Assembly: GCA_029932425.1 (NCBI GenBank)
Contig: JAOZQC010000186.1
Span: forward strand, 1-6,684
Direction: 5' to 3'
Length of the DNA: 6,684 bases
Source: Planctomycetota bacterium
GTDB taxonomy: Bacteria; Planctomycetota; JAJSAM01
Made by a program: the position numbers and the translations under genes. A model generated the notes under the pieces. It was given only the letters and a program-made list of their open reading frames with translations, was not told the DNA's origin and searched no databases. Below are positions 1-5,400 of this stretch, piece after piece (position 1 is the stretch's first letter; every line of letters starts with the position of its first letter).

Positions 1-270
1 GGCGAGCGTGAAGTCCACGCCCTCCACCCGCGTCACGCGGGCCCGGAGGAAGGCGGGCTCCTCGAACCGGATCTCGAACCAGTCCCGGTCCCCGGCCTCC
101 TTGACGGTGGCCTTCACCGTGCAGGAACCGGGGAGCGGCATGGCCTCCCGGGGCAGGTCGTTGGGCTCCGTCTCCGCCAGGGGGCCGGGGTCCTCGCCGG
201 AGCGGGCGGAAGGAAGGAGCAGGAGGGCGGCCAGCGAGAGGGCGGCCGCGAGCACGGCTCGTCTCGGCAT
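1..270 (-). CDS. Secreted protein with PPC-like domain, N-terminal fragment
   Basis: The first 90 codons of a gene that runs off the left edge; start ATG at 268-270. The protein opens with a clear Sec signal peptide: MPRR, then a hydrophobic stretch AVLAAALSLAALLLLPSA, with cleavage likely near residues 22-25 (SARSG). The mature part begins with LAETEPNDLPREAMPL and continues with CTVKATVKEAGDRDWFEIRF. The ETEPND motif, a downstream Ala, a V/I-rich strand and D-x-DWF are the hallmarks of bacterial pre-peptidase C-terminal (PPC)-type beta-sandwich domains, which sit in exported proteins as binding or stability modules. Here the domain is directly after the signal peptide, so it is not the tail of a peptidase; what follows is not visible. 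GGAGG at 280-284 lies 9 nt upstream of the ATG and supports this start. It is divergent to the plus-strand gene at 384. Signal peptide and motif are seen; the domain name is from memory of the family; overall function is unknown. Confidence 0.87.
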   Translation of the reverse strand, partial: MPRRAVLAAALSLAALLLLPSARSGEDPGPLAETEPNDLPREAMPLPGSCTVKATVKEAGDRDWFEIRFEEPAFLRARVTRVEGVDFTLA

Positions 271-279
271 GGGGGGGAT

Positions 280-284
280 CCTCC
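280..284 (-). promoter_or_regulatory. Shine-Dalgarno site of the PPC-domain gene
   Basis: On the minus strand this reads GGAGG, a core anti-16S match, separated from the ATG at 268-270 by 9 nt that include a run of seven C. It fixes the start codon of the minus-strand gene. Confidence 0.7.
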
Positions 285-335
285 GGCCGGGACCGTGCCC
301 GCCCTCTGGAGCGGTCCGGCCGCCGGCGGTAGACT

Positions 336-351
336 GGGGTCCGGGGGTCCG
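336..351. repeat. Perfect tandem 8-bp repeat upstream of the transglutaminase-like gene
   Basis: The unit GGGGTCCG occurs twice head to tail at 336-343 and 344-351. It lies 32 bp before the ATG of the plus-strand gene. It may be chance in such G-rich DNA, or it could be a small direct-repeat operator; nothing else supports a regulatory role. Confidence 0.5.
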
Positions 352-372
352 TGTGGGAGGGCATCATAACGC

Positions 373-379
373 AGGGGGG
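373..379 (+). promoter_or_regulatory. Probable ribosome binding site of the transglutaminase-like gene
   Basis: AGGGGGG, a one-mismatch version of AGGAGG, ends 4 nt before the ATG at 384-386. A better core (GGGAGGG at 355-361) is more than 20 nt from that ATG and has no start codon at a normal distance behind it. The site therefore favours ATG 384 over the in-frame GTG at 351. Confidence 0.5.
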
Positions 380-383
380 TCGC

Positions 384-2468
384 ATGAAGCACCGGGTTCC
401 GAAGGTCGGTCACGTTCTCGTTCTCGCCGGTTGCGTGCTCCTCCTGCAGGGAGCGGGGGCGGAGGCGGCGATGGACGCCGGGGCCGCCCGGCCCTTGGAC
501 TACGGGACGTGGCTGGCCTCGATCGCGGCCGCGCCGGAGGCGGCGCTCGAGGCGGTCCGGGCGCGCATCTCCTTTCGGCCCTACCGGGGGCCCGTGAAGG
601 GGGCGCGGGGCGCCTTCACGGACGGGACGGCCAACTCCCGGGACGCCTCCGAGCTCCTGCTGGCGGTGCTCCGGGCCAAGGGCTTCGAGGGACGGCTCGT
701 CCGGGGCGTTCTCGCGGACGCGGACGCGAGGGCGCTCCTGGCGGCCGTCTTCGGGGACCGGAAGGCGCCGCCCGAGGTGCGGGAGAAGCTTCCCGGCGGC
801 GACGCCCACCCCCTCGCGGACGCGCGGCTCCTCGCCGCGGTCCGGCTCCACACCTGGGTCCAGGTGCGGGAGGGCGGGCACTGGGTGGACCTGGATCCCG
901 TGCGGCCCGGAGGCCCGCCGCGGGAGGGGCCCGCGGGGAAGCCCGCGCCCCCGGGGCCCGCCCCCCGGCGGCTCGCGATCGACGTCCGGGTGCGCCGGCA
1001 GGGCCCGGCGGCGGCCCGGACGGTGCTGCACTTCGAGAGGGACGTGCGCGATCTCCAGGGCCGGCGCATCTCCTACCTGCACGAGGGCCTGGCCCCGGAG
1101 TCCCGGTCGGACAAGCCCGCCCCCGAGATGCTCCGGCCCCTGCTGGTGGTGGGGGACCGGGTGCTGCGGGGCCGGCCGTTCTCGGCCCGACCCGTGGCCG
1201 GAGGGAAGCGGCCCGGCGCTCGCCTGGGGGATCTGTTCGGCCACCTGGGGGGCGCGCCGGAAGGGAAGCTCGAGTCGGTGTGGATGGACCTGCGCCTCAC
1301 GGGGGGGGGACGACCCGGGCGGCGGGAGCGGCGGTATCTCTACATCGCGGGGGAGGACGGTCTCGATCGGCTCGACGACATCACCTCCTACTGCGTGACG
1401 TTCGGAGCGCCGCCCGCGGGCCTGCTCCGGAAGCTCGCGGAGAGTGCCGCGAAACGGGCGGAAGAGGCGAAGGACCTCCGGCTCCCCGCGGCCGGGAAGC
1501 TCACGAAAGAGCAGGAGAAGCGGGCCGCGGCGCTGTTCCTCGGGGCCCTGGACGCCACGGCGGCGGCCGCGTGCTGGGTCGCGGACCGGACCCATCGCCT
1601 GCTCGCCCCCCTCGACTCCGCCCTCGGCACCGTCTCCGACTACGGCGACGCCCGGGTCATCGGGGTCTCTCTCGATCCCCGCCGGGGGAGGATCGGCGCG
1701 GACTTGGTCTTCGATTCGGTCGTGACCTGGGCCGGCCCCGGGACGCGGGCGTCGGCCGCCCTGGCCCTGCGGACGGCCCGGGGGCGCCTGGCCGCGGAGG
1801 TGGAGGGGGCCGCCCTCGCCGGGCTCCTCCCTCCGCGGGAGGGGGAGGTTCCGGGAAGGTGCTCCGCGGGCATGGTCTTCGCGGCGGCGGAGAGGGCGAA
1901 GACGGGCATCCGGGTCCTGGCCCGGGAGAACCGGGGGGAGATCGGGAAGCTCCCGCTCTCCCGGGTGGCGAAGAGGATCCTCGGAGAGCGCATCGCCGAG
2001 GGCCGGCTGGTGGTGATCCCCGCGGCGCCGGTGGAGGTGGGGGGAAGGAAGGCGCTCGCCTGGTACGAGATCGACCGCACCACGGGCGAGTGGCGGGGGG
2101 TCTCTCCGGACGGACGCCACCAGGACGTGGTGGAGTTGCGCCCCCTCTACGAGGAGGTGGCCTTCGGAGTGGGCGTCTGCCTGAGCTACATCATGGCCTT
2201 CAGCGGGCAGCTCTACAACTTCGCGGGATCCATGCTGAAGAACATCGGGTCGCCGGGGACGACCTACCGGGCGGTTCTGGCCCGGGCGCTCGCGGACTCC
2301 CTGAACACGACCTGGTACCTGAACCAGCTCCCCCAGGCGTTCGGGGACTTCGTGGGGGCCATCAGCGGGCCCCAGAAGATCCCCCTGGCCCTCGCGGCGG
2401 GACAGGCCGCGCTGGAGGGGGGGGTGCTCCAGGCCTACCTCTTCCTCCGGGCGAACTTCCGGCGGTAG
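384..2468 (+). CDS. Exported transglutaminase-like protein with Ser at the Cys position
   Basis: A 694-residue protein. Start ATG 384 is chosen because MKHRVPKVGH plus VLVLAGCVLLLQGAGAEA forms a normal signal peptide, cut near AEA-AMD (residue 28). An in-frame GTG at 351 would add 11 residues in front of it. LAGC (14-17) resembles a lipobox, but hydrophobic residues go on after the Cys, so Sec type I cleavage seems likelier. Residues about 78-175 look like a transglutaminase-like core: NSRDASELLLAVLRAKGF (84-101) matches the active-site helix with Ser85 where the nucleophilic Cys should be, HTWVQV (156-161) gives the His and WVDLDP (167-172) the Asp (D171). About 70 residues separate Ser85 from His156, more than is usual. 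A Pro/Gly-rich linker (176-195) leads into some 500 residues with no domain I can name; YEIDRTTGEWRG and SPDGRHQ (561-580) resemble a motif I recall from long transglutaminase-like proteins of planctomycete type. Two weakly hydrophobic stretches (about 590-614 and 666-689) lie near the C-terminus. The substrate is unknown; a non-catalytic role is possible. Confidence 0.88.
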   Translation: MKHRVPKVGHVLVLAGCVLLLQGAGAEAAMDAGAARPLDYGTWLASIAAAPEAALEAVRARISFRPYRGPVKGARGAFTDGTANSRDASELLLAVLRAKGFEGRLVRGVLADADARALLAAVFGDRKAPPEVREKLPGGDAHPLADARLLAAVRLHTWVQVREGGHWVDLDPVRPGGPPREGPAGKPAPPGPAPRRLAIDVRVRRQGPAAARTVLHFERDVRDLQGRRISYLHEGLAPESRSDKPAPEMLRPLLVVGDRVLRGRPFSARPVAGGKRPGARLGDLFGHLGGAPEGKLESVWMDLRLTGGGRPGRRERRYLYIAGEDGLDRLDDITSYCVTFGAPPAGLLRKLAESAAKRAEEAKDLRLPAAGKLTKEQEKRAAALFLGALDATAAAACWVADRTHRLLAPLDSALGTVSDYGDARVIGVSLDPRRGRIGADLVFDSVVTWAGPGTRASAALALRTARGRLAAEVEGAALAGLLPPREGEVPGRCSAGMVFAAAERAKTGIRVLARENRGEIGKLPLSRVAKRILGERIAEGRLVVIPAAPVEVGGRKALAWYEIDRTTGEWRGVSPDGRHQDVVELRPLYEEVAFGVGVCLSYIMAFSGQLYNFAGSMLKNIGSPGTTYRAVLARALADSLNTTWYLNQLPQAFGDFVGAISGPQKIPLALAAGQAALEGGVLQAYLFLRANFRR

Positions 2469-2483
2469 AGGGGGTGCGCTACC
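2464..2483. other. Convergent gene junction with a 5-bp dyad over both stop codons
   Basis: The plus-strand gene stops at TAG 2466-2468 and the minus-strand gene stops at TAG 2479-2481 (CTA on the plus strand), leaving 10 bp between them. GGTAG at 2464-2468 and CTACC at 2479-2483 form an inverted repeat with a 10-nt loop that covers both stops. There is no T-tract on either side, and the arms are too short for a confident intrinsic terminator. Transcripts from the two genes probably overlap or end by another route. Confidence 0.45.
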
Positions 2484-5400
2484 TCGGGCCGTAGACCTCC
2501 ACCCGCCCCCGGGCGAAGAGGCACAGGTGGCGGAGCGGCAGGCTGGTGGAGACGAAGTCTCCGCCGAAGCCCTCGGGGGCGATGCGCTGGAGGATCTTCC
2601 CCGTGGCCTTGTCGAGGATCAGGGCGGAGTAGGTCCAGGCGTTGTCCCCGAAGTGGAAGCTGTTCACGCGGTAGATCACGGTCCGCGCGGTGAGGAGGGG
2701 CTTGGCGGTGGCGCTGCGGGCGGCCACGAGCGGCACGCGCCAGAGGATCTCCCCCGTGCGGAGGTCCCGGGCCTCCGCGAGGTAGGTGCGGTCCCGCTTG
2801 CGCTTGCGGACCACGTAGGTCCGGGTGTCGTCCGCCGCCTCGCTCTCGTAGAGGAGGGGGGCCTGGGGGTCCCGGGGCACGGACCACCGGATCCGTCCTT
2901 CGGGGGCGCCGAGGAACGCCAGGACGTCCTCGCTGTCCTCGAAGACCACCCCTCCCGCGGCGGGAACCCCCGAGCGCAGGACGCGCCCGCCGGGAAGGGT
3001 GCCGGCCCCGAGCCGGGCTCCCGACACGATGTCGCGGAACTCGAAGTCCGCACCCCCGTGGAGTACGAAGAGCTTGTCCCCGTCGATGAGGAGGGGCTCC
3101 CGGTAGAGGGACCGCGGCTCCATGTCCACGCGGAACCGGGTGCGGCCCGTGGCGGTGTCCATGACCGTGACCCCCGCGGGATCGATGGCCGCCACCGCCA
3201 CCGACTCCTCCGTGACCAGGAGGATGCCGAAGAGCTGGTGGTCCGGGAAGGGTCGCGACCAGACGATGTCCCCCGTCCGCGGGGAGACGGCGAGGAGCGA
3301 CATGTCCGTCTGGTCGCGCCGGCCCGCCCCCAGCACGAAGACCAGCCCCGCGGAGGTGCGCACGGCCCGCACGAGAGCGTCGTTCTCCCTCTCCCAGAGC
3401 ACCTTGCCGGTGGCGGGGTCCAGGCCCGCGAGGCCGGTCTGGTTCACGAGGACCAGGGTCCCCTCCGCGAACGCGGCGCGGGTGATCATGCCGTTCATGC
3501 CGCGCTGCCAGAGGGTCCGGCCGGTCCGCGCCTCCACCGCCCGGAGCACGCCGTTCGTCCCCAGGAGGAGGACGTCCTCGGCCCCGGGAGGGACGGGACC
3601 CTCGGGCTTCAGGGGCATGACGTAGGAGCTCTCTCCCTCGTCGCGGCCCCAGAGCCGGACCAGGGGCAGATCGATCCGGATGCCCTCCTCCGAGAGAGAG
3701 CGGAACTTCTCCCCGGCGAGCTTCTTCCTCGCCCAGGCCCCCGCCGCGGTGGGGCGTCCGTCCACCTCGAGGGAGGCGTCCGGGTACCGGCGCACGAGCC
3801 GGAGGAGCACCGCCCGGGCGGAGACGAGGAACCCCCTCGCCTCGAGGGCCTCGGCCAGGAGGTGGAGGATCTCGGGACGGGCGGTGGAGCCGGGGAACTC
3901 GGCGAGGAGCCGCCGGAGGGTGGTGGTGGCGACGCGGTAGTCCCCCCGCTCGATCCAGTAGCGGCCCAGGGCCACCGCCGCCCGGGCCGCGGCGCGGCTG
4001 TTGGGGTACCGTTCCACCACGGAGGCGATCTTCTCCGGCGACCCCTCCCTCCGGGCCTCCTCGAGGAGGTCCGCCGCCGCCTTCTCGAACCGGGCGTAGA
4101 CCCCGCGCCCGTTCTCCGCGAGGATCCGGGCGATCCTCCGCCGGGCGTACACCTGCGACTCCGGCCCCGAGGGGAGCTCCCGGCGCGGGTAGGAGACCAG
4201 GATCCGGTTCAGGTGGCCGACGGCCTCCTCGGGCCGTCCCGACGCCAGGGCCAGGTCCGCGAGCCGGACGAGGGCGTACAGGCCCGCCGGCACCCGTCCC
4301 AGGCCGGGAAACGAGGTCACCACCCCGCCCAGCTCGCGCTCCAGGCGCTCGTAGGCGGCCCGGACGGCGGCCGGGTCGCCCGCGAAACGGTGGACCTCCA
4401 CGAGGGCGAGGATCGCCTCCACCCGGTCCTCGCCGGTGACCGCGGCGTCGAGGGCGGCGCGGAACAGCGCGAGGGCGGTCTCCCGGTCCTTCTCCCGGAA
4501 GGCGGCGCGCCCGCGCCTCATCCGGATCTCGAAGAGGCCCCGGCGGGCGGTCCTGTCGACCCGGGCCGCCTCGTCCTCCGGGAGCCGGCGGGCCAGCTTC
4601 CGGACCCGCTCGTACTCCCGCACCGCGTCCTCGGGTCGCCGGGCCTGGGCGTAGACGCCGGCGAGCTCGAGGGCCACGTCCACGTCCTGCGGATCGGCCC
4701 GGGCCCGCCGCTCCAGGGCCCGGCAGATCCGATCGAGCAGGAAGTAGGCCGCGATGCTGCGCCGCCGGGAAACGAGGAGCGCTCCCCCGGCGGCCGTGAG
4801 GTTGCCTCCCCCGTGGAGGATCCGCGGGCGGTCCCCGCCGTCGCCCAGGGGGAGGGGGGCGAAGGAGAGCCGCCGGCCGCTCTCGGGGTCGAAGGCGTGG
4901 AGGCCGAGCTGGGTGGTGACGTACACCGCATCCCGGGCCACCAGGCCCCGGCCCCTCGCCTCCTCCCGCTCCTCGTCCGGGGCCCGGGCCGGGAAGCGCC
5001 CCTGCCTTTCCCCCCAGACCGTCTTGCCCGTGCGGCGGTCCACGGCGAAGACCCGGCTGCCCGCGAGGTAGATGACCCGTTCTCCGGCGCCGAGCAGGGT
5101 GGTGGCGTACTCGTCGTCCCGGGAGGGGTCGCCCCCGTGGAAGCGGAAGCGCAGGGTTCCGTCCGAGCGCCGGAGGGCCAGGAGCTCCCGGGAGTCGGTG
5201 GGGGTGAAGTAGACCGTGTCCTCGGTGACCACGGGCGGGGCGTTGGTCCAGGTGTTCCGGCGCTCCTCCGTGGTGTGCCACCGGCTGGAGGCGGGGATGG
5301 GGATCTGGGGGTACCCCTTCATCCACAGGATCTCTCCGCTCCGGCGGTCGAGGGCCGCGGCCACCCCCAGGTTCGAGCAGACGTAGAGGACCCCGTCCCG

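Larger units (their letters stand above)
271..383. promoter_or_regulatory. Divergent intergenic region, presumed to hold promoters for both flanking genes
   Basis: This 113-bp stretch separates two divergent start codons, so any promoters for the left minus-strand gene and the central plus-strand gene should be here or just inside the genes. Its only A/T-rich patch is at 361-370. On the minus strand positions 363-368 read TATGAT, a 5 of 6 match to a sigma-70 -10 box, but no good -35 box lies at the proper distance. On the plus strand TAGACT at 330-335 (4 of 6) has TGGAGC 17 bp upstream at 307-312 (3 of 6). These are weak matches, and the consensus for this organism is not known, so no promoter is assigned firmly. 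No riboswitch-like or strong hairpin structure was recognised. Confidence 0.4.

Noticed and set aside
114..2120. A 668-codon minus-strand open frame antisense to the transglutaminase-like gene
   Set aside because: Low-complexity Pro/Arg/Gly composition with no recognisable motif, while the opposite strand has a signal peptide and a transglutaminase-like motif set.
2464..2483. An intrinsic bidirectional terminator
   Set aside because: The stem has only 5 bp, the loop is 10 nt and neither side has a T-tract.
8..2494. An 828-codon plus-strand open frame that overlaps the transglutaminase-like gene in another frame
   Set aside because: It is rich in Gly, Arg, Pro and Ala with no fold or signal, and covers both real genes; this is the usual shadow in very GC-rich DNA.
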